Shown here piece after piece: positions 15,265 to 23,436 of a stretch of 40,551 nucleotides of DNA (position 1 is its first letter; each line of letters begins with the position of its first letter). The stretch is taken from NCBI GenBank assembly GCA_016212215.1, contig JACRGV010000106.1, positions 1-40,551 of the forward strand, in the 5' to 3' direction. Under the pieces are notes generated by a model, which worked only from the letters and a program-made list of their open reading frames with translations, did no database searches and was not told the DNA's origin. Origin of the DNA: Nitrospirota bacterium. Lineage in GTDB: Bacteria; Nitrospirota; 9FT-COMBO-42-15; HDB-SIOI813. Both the position numbers and the translations under genes were made by a program.

Positions 15265-15350
15265 AGAAGAACTTATCTCAAAGATACACAACTCAGAACT
15301 GATCATCCTTGAGGGTGCCGCCCATTCTTTCAAATTTGAAAAATCCGACA
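15265..15350 (+). pseudogene. Relic: C-terminal fragment of the alpha/beta hydrolase
   Basis: The plus strand reads ELISKIHNSELIILEGAAHS, FKFEKSDIS, colinear with the end of the hydrolase at 24136-24948 (GLASKIPNSELIILENAAHSMIFEEPE), including the presumed catalytic His. The order and orientation (regulator fragment minus, hydrolase fragment plus) copy the 20.6-24.9 kb arrangement, with the 5' halves of both genes deleted. Confidence 0.75.
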
Positions 15351-15378
15351 TTTCCGGTACATATTTCATCTACTATAG

Positions 15379-17211
15379 CTAAAACGACTCAAGCCCATAC
15401 CTAACCTCCGTCCCGTTAGTAAATGTAAATACTCCTCCCTTGAGATCAAGATTGTGTTTTGCAACACCCACCTTTGTCTCAATATCAAGGCCTTCATCAC
15501 AGTAATACTCGGTATAATTCTGTGACCTGTTGGACACAAACCCCTTCTGATAATATATGTCCTTGTCCTTTTCAACCTTTGATTTATAATCTCCTTCCCA
15601 GAACCAGCCGGTAGCATCCTTTGTCATCAGGAAAACAGAATCATGGAAATCCTGTTTAATACCATAATATGTACTGTTATAAACAGTGCCGTCATAGGAT
15701 ATGCCATATCCGCCGGTGTAGAATTGATTGTGTATATTATCGAATGGCGCAAGTGATGTTGTAATACTGAGGGTGAGAGTGTCCTTGTCACGTGGAGGTA
15801 CCCCATTATAAATCTCCTTACTGTTTACCATGAATGCAATATAATCAGTCCTTAATCTGAAGGATACATTGAGACTGCTAATATCCATCCCTGCGAAACT
15901 TATATCCCCGTCAATGAAATCATAAAGCGGTCCATGGTCGAAATTATATTTCACCCCTTTCAGTGATATAGAGATTTTTATATTTGATATGAATGTCTCT
16001 TTATCAAATAAGTTGTATGGTATTAAATCGCCGGTGTGATACGTCCCTAAGTCTTTTGCAAAATACAATTTAAAACTTATTCCCGTCCCGTCCTTTGACA
16101 CCTTGTATACTCCATCATTAAATGAAATCTTATAGTCAGAGAGGCTTGTAAAATCAATGCCATTAAGGACAATGTCTTCAATAAGCCCCTTTATAATATC
16201 TGAACTGGTACTGCCTTTATCCCTGTAAGCCCCTACAATAACAAGATTTCCATTAAAGAAATCCATGAACTCGTCCCTGCTTAAATCTTTCCCGCAAAAA
16301 TCATACTTAACAGTTATTGTTATATTGTCAGTTACCAGTGATGATGACTCCCTGACTGAAATAGTCGCTGAACCTCCGTCTGTTCCAGTTACACGTCCAT
16401 TTTTATCAACAGTAAGAACCAAAGGGTCTGAAGATGTCCATGAGAATCTATCTGATGAAAGCGGTAATTTATTTCCGGAACTATCGTAAGCAGACGCAGA
16501 CAGTTGTGCTGTTCTCCCTGTTTGAATATCCTGCACATCTGGGGTAATTCGCAAATAAGCAATATCATACTTTACATTCATTATCACTGATATGCTTTTC
16601 CCTGACACAGACTCAGTAGCAGCAATCTGAGTACTCCCTTCTGATAAGCCTGTGACAATCCCATTCTTATCAACAGAGGCAGCCGATGGAGTTGAAGATG
16701 CCCATGAGAATCTGTCTGAAAGAAGCGGTAGTATATTTCCAGAGCTATCATAGGCAGACACAGTGAACTGTACAGTCTTGCCAATTTTAATCTCCTGAGT
16801 ATCAGGTATCACACGCAAATAAGCAATGTCATACGTTACCTTTATTGTTATTGATGTTTTTATCCCGGAAGCAGATTCCGCCGCAGAAAGCTGTGTACTG
16901 CCTTCTGATACTCCTGTAACAAGTCCATTCTTATCAATAACAGCAATTGCCGTATTCGCAGAACTCCATGATATGCTCTCATTTGAGACTGATACCGGAT
17001 TTCCTGATGTATCATACGCTGATGCTGTCAGAAGCATTGCTTTCCCAACCACCACAGAGGGGTTTGCAGGAGTAATGCGTATCTCTTGAATCTTTGGTGC
17101 CTGTTGTTCATTCTCAGGCGTCTCCACATGAGATGTACAACCATCCAGTAAAACTGCAATAGAAAATAATACAACGATTACTTTACATGAGAGAATATTT
17201 TTTTTATTCAT
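15379..17211 (-). CDS. Lipoprotein with three Big_2 (bacterial Ig-like) domains
   Basis: 610 residues from ATG 17211, preceded by AGAGGT; GTG/ATG sites at 17244 would nearly abut the upstream gene. A signal peptide (ILSCKVIVVLFSIAVLLDGC) ends in LLDGC, an imperfect lipobox. Three tandem ~85-residue Big_2 domains follow, each of the form ITP..Q.I..GKT.QLTASAYDSSGN, FSWTSS.P..A.VDKNGIVTG, GS.QI.A.ES. The C-terminal ~280 residues are unassigned and contain three Cys. Big_2 domains are common in adhesins. It lies 35 bp downstream of the PKD protein fragment and probably belongs to its operon. Confidence 0.8.
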   Translation of the reverse strand: MNKKNILSCKVIVVLFSIAVLLDGCTSHVETPENEQQAPKIQEIRITPANPSVVVGKAMLLTASAYDTSGNPVSVSNESISWSSANTAIAVIDKNGLVTGVSEGSTQLSAAESASGIKTSITIKVTYDIAYLRVIPDTQEIKIGKTVQFTVSAYDSSGNILPLLSDRFSWASSTPSAASVDKNGIVTGLSEGSTQIAATESVSGKSISVIMNVKYDIAYLRITPDVQDIQTGRTAQLSASAYDSSGNKLPLSSDRFSWTSSDPLVLTVDKNGRVTGTDGGSATISVRESSSLVTDNITITVKYDFCGKDLSRDEFMDFFNGNLVIVGAYRDKGSTSSDIIKGLIEDIVLNGIDFTSLSDYKISFNDGVYKVSKDGTGISFKLYFAKDLGTYHTGDLIPYNLFDKETFISNIKISISLKGVKYNFDHGPLYDFIDGDISFAGMDISSLNVSFRLRTDYIAFMVNSKEIYNGVPPRDKDTLTLSITTSLAPFDNIHNQFYTGGYGISYDGTVYNSTYYGIKQDFHDSVFLMTKDATGWFWEGDYKSKVEKDKDIYYQKGFVSNRSQNYTEYYCDEGLDIETKVGVAKHNLDLKGGVFTFTNGTEVRYGLESF

Positions 17212-17246
17212 AATCTGACCTCTGCAAATCCTATTCATTTCCATAC

Positions 17247-19154
17247 TTACTGCACTGTCACAATCCCGCTTTTTATATATGAATAATTCAACGCCTTATC
17301 CTTTGCCTGTATCTTGTAGGTGTATGTGCCTGCAGGAACGAGCACTCCTGAGTTGTTCTTTCCATACCATGTTACGGAGCTTGCTGCTCCTGCTGTTGGA
17401 CATGGTGCCCATGTCTTGTTAATTGTTTTCACAAGGACATTTGCTGAATTGTAAATCTTCACTGTAACGTCACACGTAACTGATAGATTATCCGAGACTG
17501 TAAAGCTGAAGGTTGTCTTACCACCGGTACTAGGATTGAATGGGTCTGGGGTATCTGCGACAGAGATAACTACTGGTTTAGTTGTATCCAGCTTGATGCT
17601 GTCGGAGTATCTAATTGAGATATTTCCTGCTAAATCCCTGAATCTGACATATACCCATCTGTTTCCATTTCCTGTAGCTAATGTCCATGCCTTGCTTGTA
17701 ACATAAGACTCCCACAGCTCTGTATCAAATATACCGTCACGTGAAATCTGCATATCAACACATCCACTGCCGCTCCCATCATCACAACTGATTGTTAAGG
17801 TCACGGATGTGGTCTTTGTCCAGACAGCGTTGTTGTTGATTGAAATAGAGCCGGTTGGAGAAGCGCCGTCTGCAACCACGACCATATTATCCGTTGTCAC
17901 AGCCTGTCCATCACTTACGGCAATCTGCAGTACATAACTGCCTGATACATCAGGTGTAAAATCTGCACGAACAGTATTGCTGTTAATTATAGAGGCATTC
18001 GTAAGGGTACTTCCTGAAGGGCCTGCCGGGATTGAGACAAAGCCCCACTGGTATGTAATCGGTTGCGGGCGGCCATCCTGGTCATAGCTTCCTGAACCAT
18101 CAACTGTTACTCCCACTCCCAGTTTGATTAACTGATCTAATCCTGCATTTGCAACAGGCGGAACACTGACATCCGCAGTGATTATTACCTGATCGTGAGT
18201 TGTGTCAGTACCATCGCTGACAGCAAGATTAATATTATAATCACCATCCGTATCAGGGACAAAACTTGCCATCGGGAGATTATTTCCTGTTATGTCATTA
18301 TTTGTTATGACGCTTCCTGAAGGGACACTCATAAAACTCCACAGATATGATAAAGTATTCGGCCCATGGTCAGGGTCATTACTGCCGCTGCCATTCAGCA
18401 GAACAGCAAGCCCTGTAAGAACATTCTGGTCAGGGCCTGCGGATGCATTCGGCAGAACGTTCGGAGTGACAGCAGATATAACAACAGAATCTGCCCCGTT
18501 GCAGACCCTATGGTCGCAGACCGTCAGGTTAAAACAATATGTCCCCACTATATCAGGGATAAATACAGGCTTTGGTATCGTAGAATCAGACAGGGCAGAA
18601 GAACTGCCGGAAGGCAGGCATGTCATTGTCCAGTTATAGGTTATCAGGTCATCATCAGGGTCAGAGCTTGCACTGCCGTCAAGGGTAACCTGACTGCTGA
18701 TCAAAACATTCTGGTCAGAACCACCATTGGCTGCCGGTGGATGGTTTGGTAAAGATGCCGGATCAACCGGGCTTGATCCCCCTGAAAATTCTGCACTATT
18801 TGTAAATCCGTCGCCGTCAGGGTCCCCATCAGCGCCATTATTGCCTGTCGCATCAAGTGGATTTAAGCCATATTGGGCTTCCCATGTGTCCGTTAATCCA
18901 TCGTTGTCGTCATCTGTATCAAGGCAATCAGGAATACTATCAAAATCAGTGTCAACCATGGGACAGTGAATCAACTGTCCGCCGTAAACAGTACCACCCA
19001 AGTCATCCAGATTATTGTAAAAAAGATCGTGTCCGTTAAGGTTCAGAGACGCACCTGAACTTAAAGAGAGTTTGCCGACATAAAAGGTTGAACCACCACC
19101 CCCGGTAATCATAAGGTTTCCCCCATCTCTCAATTCTAATCTAATGTACCCCAT
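17247..19154 (-). CDS. C-terminal part of a split surface protein: thrombospondin-3 calcium repeats, PKD domains and FlgD-like Ig
   Basis: This frame is the continuation of the gene at 19136-20368, in the other phase. It opens in a beta-strand repeat zone (LELRDGGNLMITGGGGSTFY). Near residues 68-115 are Asp-rich calcium-binding repeats (DTDFDSIPDCLDTDDDNDGL, DGDPDGDGFTNSAEF), then three PKD/K319-like domains (PPAANGGSDQNV..VTLDGSAS, two more at ~230 and ~330). A domain with two Cys follows, and finally a FlgD-type Ig fold (TPDPFNPSTGGKTTFSFTVS, GVLVPAGTYTYKIQAKDKA). The ATG at 19154 lacks a good ribosome-binding site, so separate expression is doubtful. Confidence 0.75.
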   Translation of the reverse strand: MGYIRLELRDGGNLMITGGGGSTFYVGKLSLSSGASLNLNGHDLFYNNLDDLGGTVYGGQLIHCPMVDTDFDSIPDCLDTDDDNDGLTDTWEAQYGLNPLDATGNNGADGDPDGDGFTNSAEFSGGSSPVDPASLPNHPPAANGGSDQNVLISSQVTLDGSASSDPDDDLITYNWTMTCLPSGSSSALSDSTIPKPVFIPDIVGTYCFNLTVCDHRVCNGADSVVISAVTPNVLPNASAGPDQNVLTGLAVLLNGSGSNDPDHGPNTLSYLWSFMSVPSGSVITNNDITGNNLPMASFVPDTDGDYNINLAVSDGTDTTHDQVIITADVSVPPVANAGLDQLIKLGVGVTVDGSGSYDQDGRPQPITYQWGFVSIPAGPSGSTLTNASIINSNTVRADFTPDVSGSYVLQIAVSDGQAVTTDNMVVVADGASPTGSISINNNAVWTKTTSVTLTISCDDGSGSGCVDMQISRDGIFDTELWESYVTSKAWTLATGNGNRWVYVRFRDLAGNISIRYSDSIKLDTTKPVVISVADTPDPFNPSTGGKTTFSFTVSDNLSVTCDVTVKIYNSANVLVKTINKTWAPCPTAGAASSVTWYGKNNSGVLVPAGTYTYKIQAKDKALNYSYIKSGIVTVQ

Positions 19155-20368
19155 GCAAACCTGCCGACCGCCATATCCCCAGGGTAAAATTTATGCGTAC
19201 CAGTCCCGGTAAATGCAAGATAGGCGATTGCCGTATCCCAGAGAGCCGGCTGATTGCTGTAGTTGAGATAGTTGTTGCTTACAAAGAACCGGTCATAAGC
19301 ACCTCCAACAAGATAACCATCTTGATAGATGGTGAGATCATGAAAATAGTTGTCAGATGTGTCGCTGATAAAACCGCCATTGTTTATAAATGTATCTGTA
19401 AACTCTGCCGTTGTCCCGGTTGTTTTAACAGTGCCTCGGGGGACATTTGAGAAATTTCCGTTTACAGTCCTTGTGCCGCTGCCGCTCATGTTGAAGTGAG
19501 CACCATTAATTACGCCAGTGTTAAGTGTGCCGCCTGAGTAATTGAAGGTACCGTAATTTTCAAAAAATACGGTTGTTAAGGTTCCTCCGCTTAAGTTATA
19601 TGTGTCGTTTAGACTGGGATAATAATAATTGCCAATGTAGATTTTTTGGGCCACACTGTTAGTCCCGCCTGTCTGCGTGTACGTGCCGATGCCTTTATTA
19701 GGGTTACCACCTATGGACTCCCAGCTTGCAGTGTTCGTCCCGCCTGTCTGTGTAAACGTGCCGGTGCCTGATAAACCAATGTCTTCACTCTCTGCCGTTA
19801 GGTTTCCGCTGTTAAGATTATACGTGCCATTTGAACCGGAATCATAACCGAGGAAGAGATTTTTCACATTGTTCGTCCCCCCATATTGATAGAAAGTACC
19901 CGTATTTGAATAGTACAGGGGACCAAGTGTTTGATTTATTCCCGGTCCTGTAGTTATATTATACCCCCAGTTGCTTCCGATGATCTCCCTATCATAGGTT
20001 GCACTGCTGCTCCCTGATAAGTAATAGGATGATGGATACATATTTGTATACCCATAATGTCCCGGCAACACTTCGCTAACAGGGGATAGCTCAAGAGTGA
20101 TGTATCCAGAATCAACCTCACCATCAATATTGTACCAATTAATTGGCTGAGGCCCACCCGTAGTGGACCAATTACCCAATGGTGGTGGTGCAAAGACAAG
20201 CGGTTTACCATTTGGATCAGGTTGGAAGACCAATTGTGATGGTACCCATGTATTAAGACCGAAGTTTTTGTCATATCGTAAGTGTCCGTCTATCGCGCTT
20301 ACTCCGGCAGGCGATAAAAATGCTGTTACAGACAGTACAGCGATCATCTTAAGAATTCTATGTTTCAT
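19136..20368 (-). CDS. N-terminal part of a split surface protein with autotransporter-like G-T-N repeats
   Basis: 410 residues with a Sec signal peptide (MKHRILKMIAVLSVTAFLSP, cut near VSA-I). Residues ~150-330 hold repeats such as GTFTQTGGTN, GTYTQTGGTN, GTYNLNSGNLT, DTYNLSGGTL, the beta-helix style of passenger domains. The frame ends GTLD-TAG at 19136. One base back, the other phase reads directly on as RLELRDGGN, so a single lost base near 19138 (ACATTAGATTAG, perhaps once ACATTAAGATTAG) splits one ~1,040-residue protein. No classical slippery heptamer is present, which favours mutation or sequencing error over programmed frameshifting. Confidence 0.75.
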   Translation of the reverse strand: MKHRILKMIAVLSVTAFLSPAGVSAIDGHLRYDKNFGLNTWVPSQLVFQPDPNGKPLVFAPPPLGNWSTTGGPQPINWYNIDGEVDSGYITLELSPVSEVLPGHYGYTNMYPSSYYLSGSSSATYDREIIGSNWGYNITTGPGINQTLGPLYYSNTGTFYQYGGTNNVKNLFLGYDSGSNGTYNLNSGNLTAESEDIGLSGTGTFTQTGGTNTASWESIGGNPNKGIGTYTQTGGTNSVAQKIYIGNYYYPSLNDTYNLSGGTLTTVFFENYGTFNYSGGTLNTGVINGAHFNMSGSGTRTVNGNFSNVPRGTVKTTGTTAEFTDTFINNGGFISDTSDNYFHDLTIYQDGYLVGGAYDRFFVSNNYLNYSNQPALWDTAIAYLAFTGTGTHKFYPGDMAVGRFAWGTLD

Positions 20369-20382
20369 AATGGCTTCTTATA

Positions 20383-20472
20383 TTAATGTTTTTTTGTTTT
20401 AGTTATCTTTTCCTTTTCCGGAATGACAGAGACTTTTGCAAGAGGCTCCGCAATAAATAGTTCAATACCCAT
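20383..20472 (-). CDS. Possible 29-codon leader ORF between promoter and adhesin gene
   Basis: MGIELFIAEPLAKVSVIPEK, EKITKTKKH, TAA, ending 14 bp before the adhesin ATG. It starts just after the TGATAAT box of promoter copy 2. The 5' portion (TCCGYAATTATGGGTATYGA) recurs on the minus strand at ~26117-26137, where the frame soon ends. No clear ribosome-binding site is present. It may simply be untranslated leader. Confidence 0.25.
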   Translation of the reverse strand: MGIELFIAEPLAKVSVIPEKEKITKTKKH

Positions 20473-20482
20473 AATTACGGAC

Positions 20483-20521
20483 ATATTATCACAGAAGAGA
20501 TAACGGATTGATAACGGATTG
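20483..20521 (-). promoter_or_regulatory. Candidate BTAD/SARP-type promoter, copy 2
   Basis: 20497-20521 is identical over 25 bp to 12857-12881 (two tandem GATAACGGATT, 11-bp period). On the minus strand it is followed after 7 nt by TGATAAT (20483-20489). It lies 80 bp downstream of the regulator's stop codon and ~115 bp upstream of the adhesin ATG, so the regulator gene itself is not the likely target; the surface-protein genes are. Confidence 0.65.
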
Positions 20522-20601
20522 AAAATTATTTTCCATTTTTTATTGAGGCTATAGGCAGCATTGACTCATTTACAAGCTTCTTCAAATTATACTCTCAATT
20601 T

Positions 20602-23436
20602 CTACCCCGCCAGAATAGCCTTATAGATTTCCGCTGTTTCCCGTGATGGTTCTATGCCGAGGTGGATGGAGAGGAGGGTTTTTAATCTTTTAAAAGTCCT
20701 TACTGCCTCAGTACTATTGCCTGTGCGTTGCAGGCAGAGCATGAGGCGCTGGTAAAGTTTCTCGGCAAGTTCGTCTATCTCTATCCCTTTGTTGTAACAG
20801 GCAATCGCGTTGTCTGTTACTCCCCTTTTCTCGTGATACTGGCCGAGTCTGCTGATTGCTGTAATGAATCTGTCTCTAAGACGTTCGCGCTGTGAAAGTG
20901 TCCAAGGCTCTTTTATATCACCGGGCAGAAAGTGTCCCACGTACATAGTGATGGCCTTTTGGATGCATGGGATTCCCCTTCCCGCTTTACCGCCTGCATC
21001 AATATCCTCAGACTGTTTCAGGAGGTGATTGAAACCCCATGTATCCACCCAGCAGTGTTGCCTGTCTATGGCCAGTCTGCTGTTGTTGTAGATGACTGTC
21101 TTGTCACTTCCTATCAGTCTCCTTAGCCTGCAGAGCGCCATTGAAAATGCCTGATTAGCCTGGTCTCCATCAGAGTCAGGCCAAAGTGAGTCAATAACAT
21201 CTTCCTCTGCAGCTCCTTTCCCCCCTGCGGCAATAAGCATCTTTAGTAAGGACAGCGGCTTTTTCTGTACCTTCCCGGAAAACTCTACTTTCTTGTTATC
21301 TACCCATATCTCAAACCTGCCGAGGGTATATATCTTTATATCCCATGGCCAGTCAAGGACATCCGGCGAAGGTGTGTAATAGGCAGTCAGATTATTCAGC
21401 CGGATCAATTCCCTTACATGAGGTACTTCAATCCCTTCTGCACATAGTCGGGCTGCAGTAGGTAAGGTGGTCAGCATAAATATAGAAATCCCTGTTGTCT
21501 TAGACAGTGCCATGGCTCCCCTGAATTTATCACAAAAGATACTCCTCCTTGCTTTCATCATTGCAGACATTGCTTCTAATAGCAGGCACAGGTATTCATG
21601 AAAAATGCTGTTTACAGCCTTGCCTGTCCTTCGTATTTCAGCAATATCTCCTTTTAAAGATACGGACTTGCCGGCCTCAAGCCTGTATAACGCAAGTACG
21701 TATCTGTGGAAGTTCAGCATAAGAGGCCCGCCCAGTTCTTCGGAATGTCTGACACACTCCTCTGCATGTTCCAGAGCACAATTAATATCAGAAGTGAACA
21801 TGGCTAAGTGCATTGCAATATTTGACATCTGGTGATGATAAAAGACCCTGCTGTAACTGCGGATTTTGTCCATCTCTGCGGTTAATTTCTGGGAATATTT
21901 TTTTGCTGAATCTTTATCACCAAGCAATACTGAATTATAAATCCCGGTTCCATAAAACATAACATTCAATAACTGTATCCCTGTTTTTTCAACAATTCTG
22001 AGACACTCATCAGTCATGTCCATTGATTTCTTCAGTTGTGCAGTGTAGACATAATACATTGCAACAGAGCGGAGCCAGAAAAGGTGAGGTAGATAATGGC
22101 TGACAGAGGTATTATAAGCCTGTGACACAATATCCAAAACAACACTTGCCTTGGCTATCCTGCCTAACCAGAGATAGTATAGAATAATAGTGTGACCGAC
22201 CATAAGCTTACGGTTTATATCCTTGGAATTTTGGATGATATCCAATGCACGGCCTTCCCAATATGCGATTGCCGGATTTTGAGGCTGTCTGAACATCATG
22301 GCGCTGAATATAGCGGATACGGTACGTTCTTCTATCCCTCTTGTTGGAAAATCCGGGTAAGCTGCTATTATGCCCTCAATGTCCTGCAGATAGCGGTCAA
22401 GCGGTTTAAATGCCTTCCACTCATACAGGTATGTCTCTACAATGCCGCTCCATGCCTCAAATATACTGGCTGCATCACCGGCTGTTTTAAACAGCCGGTA
22501 CGCTGATTCGAGACTGGATCTTGCTTTCTCAGGGTCTGCGGACATAAGGCACATTCCAAGATAGTAGAGTAATCGCGGAGATTGGTTCATTACTTCAGCA
22601 GGTACAGACGTAATCCATGACTCCAGCACATTATACCTTCCTTGTGATAACAGCAATTCTGACTGTTCTGATATAACCTCCTTAAGTCCCGGCCACTTTT
22701 CCGCTTTAATAAAGAGATGTGCGGCATTTTCTGGAAAACCTGCATCTTTTAGCACATAAGCGGCAGTTGCAGTAATTTCCCTCCACTCATCCTTATTAAA
22801 CCGCCCTTTAGCATAAGACTGGAGAAACTCCCTGAACATGGGATGATACTGATATATTGCATCCTCATGATTAAGAATATTTATAAAGAATCTACCGGCG
22901 TTTAATTGGTAAAGGATGTCTCCACCGGCAGGATTTAATGTAAGTTTCAGGGCCATTTCAACCGTAATTTCATTAAAGAGTGATATCTTCACTAAAAAGT
23001 CCTGTGTCCCTGCATTAAATTTCTTAAAGACTTCTCTCATAAAGTAATCAAAGAGTACCTTCCTGCCTGTATGTCCTACACCAAATGACTTATCCTTTCT
23101 TTTAATGCCTTCTTTAATATATCCCGTCATCAAAACAAGCCCTGCTGTCCATCCCTTTATAATATCCTGTATCCTGCAAACCTCGTCATTACCTGACAGA
23201 CGGCATCCCAGCAACTTTGCTATCCCTGATACATCTTCATCAGACAGAAGAAGCTCTTCGCTGTCAATAATATCCATTTCACGATTTGTAATATGTCTCG
23301 CAAATATAGATGGAGGGGATGTCCTGCTTATAATGATAATGCTGCAATCGGCCGGTATCTCTTTAATGGCAGTATTGATGATTTCCATGAAGGTTGAGTT
23401 AGCTGAAAACACCCCCCCAGCCCCCCCCTTGAACAA
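20602..23436 (-). CDS. MalT/BTAD-type transcriptional regulator, C-terminal part (split gene)
   Basis: 944 residues in this frame from a TTG. Residues ~13-60 continue a STAND/NACHT-type ATPase (EIINTAIKEIPADCSIIIIS, RTSPPSIFARH). A winged-helix region and a long TPR-like helical array follow (residues ~150-690). Next comes an OmpR-like DNA-binding domain (IKIYTLGRFEIWVDNKKVEF, KPLSLLKMLIA, ALCRLRRLIG) and a bacterial transcriptional activation domain (LAEKLYQRLMLCLQRTGN, LGIEPSRETAEIYKAILAG). This is the architecture of MalT-like/SARP-like activators. The N-terminal Walker A segment is in the upstream frame (23399-24025); a repeat insertion and a one-base shift separate them. Confidence 0.8.
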   Translation of the reverse strand: MFKGGAGGVFSANSTFMEIINTAIKEIPADCSIIIISRTSPPSIFARHITNREMDIIDSEELLLSDEDVSGIAKLLGCRLSGNDEVCRIQDIIKGWTAGLVLMTGYIKEGIKRKDKSFGVGHTGRKVLFDYFMREVFKKFNAGTQDFLVKISLFNEITVEMALKLTLNPAGGDILYQLNAGRFFINILNHEDAIYQYHPMFREFLQSYAKGRFNKDEWREITATAAYVLKDAGFPENAAHLFIKAEKWPGLKEVISEQSELLLSQGRYNVLESWITSVPAEVMNQSPRLLYYLGMCLMSADPEKARSSLESAYRLFKTAGDAASIFEAWSGIVETYLYEWKAFKPLDRYLQDIEGIIAAYPDFPTRGIEERTVSAIFSAMMFRQPQNPAIAYWEGRALDIIQNSKDINRKLMVGHTIILYYLWLGRIAKASVVLDIVSQAYNTSVSHYLPHLFWLRSVAMYYVYTAQLKKSMDMTDECLRIVEKTGIQLLNVMFYGTGIYNSVLLGDKDSAKKYSQKLTAEMDKIRSYSRVFYHHQMSNIAMHLAMFTSDINCALEHAEECVRHSEELGGPLMLNFHRYVLALYRLEAGKSVSLKGDIAEIRRTGKAVNSIFHEYLCLLLEAMSAMMKARRSIFCDKFRGAMALSKTTGISIFMLTTLPTAARLCAEGIEVPHVRELIRLNNLTAYYTPSPDVLDWPWDIKIYTLGRFEIWVDNKKVEFSGKVQKKPLSLLKMLIAAGGKGAAEEDVIDSLWPDSDGDQANQAFSMALCRLRRLIGSDKTVIYNNSRLAIDRQHCWVDTWGFNHLLKQSEDIDAGGKAGRGIPCIQKAITMYVGHFLPGDIKEPWTLSQRERLRDRFITAISRLGQYHEKRGVTDNAIACYNKGIEIDELAEKLYQRLMLCLQRTGNSTEAVRTFKRLKTLLSIHLGIEPSRETAEIYKAILAG

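Noticed and set aside
19130-19160. Programmed -1 frameshift in the adhesin
   Set aside because: No X-XXY-YYZ slippery heptamer or strong downstream structure is visible at the junction; mutation or sequencing error is simpler.
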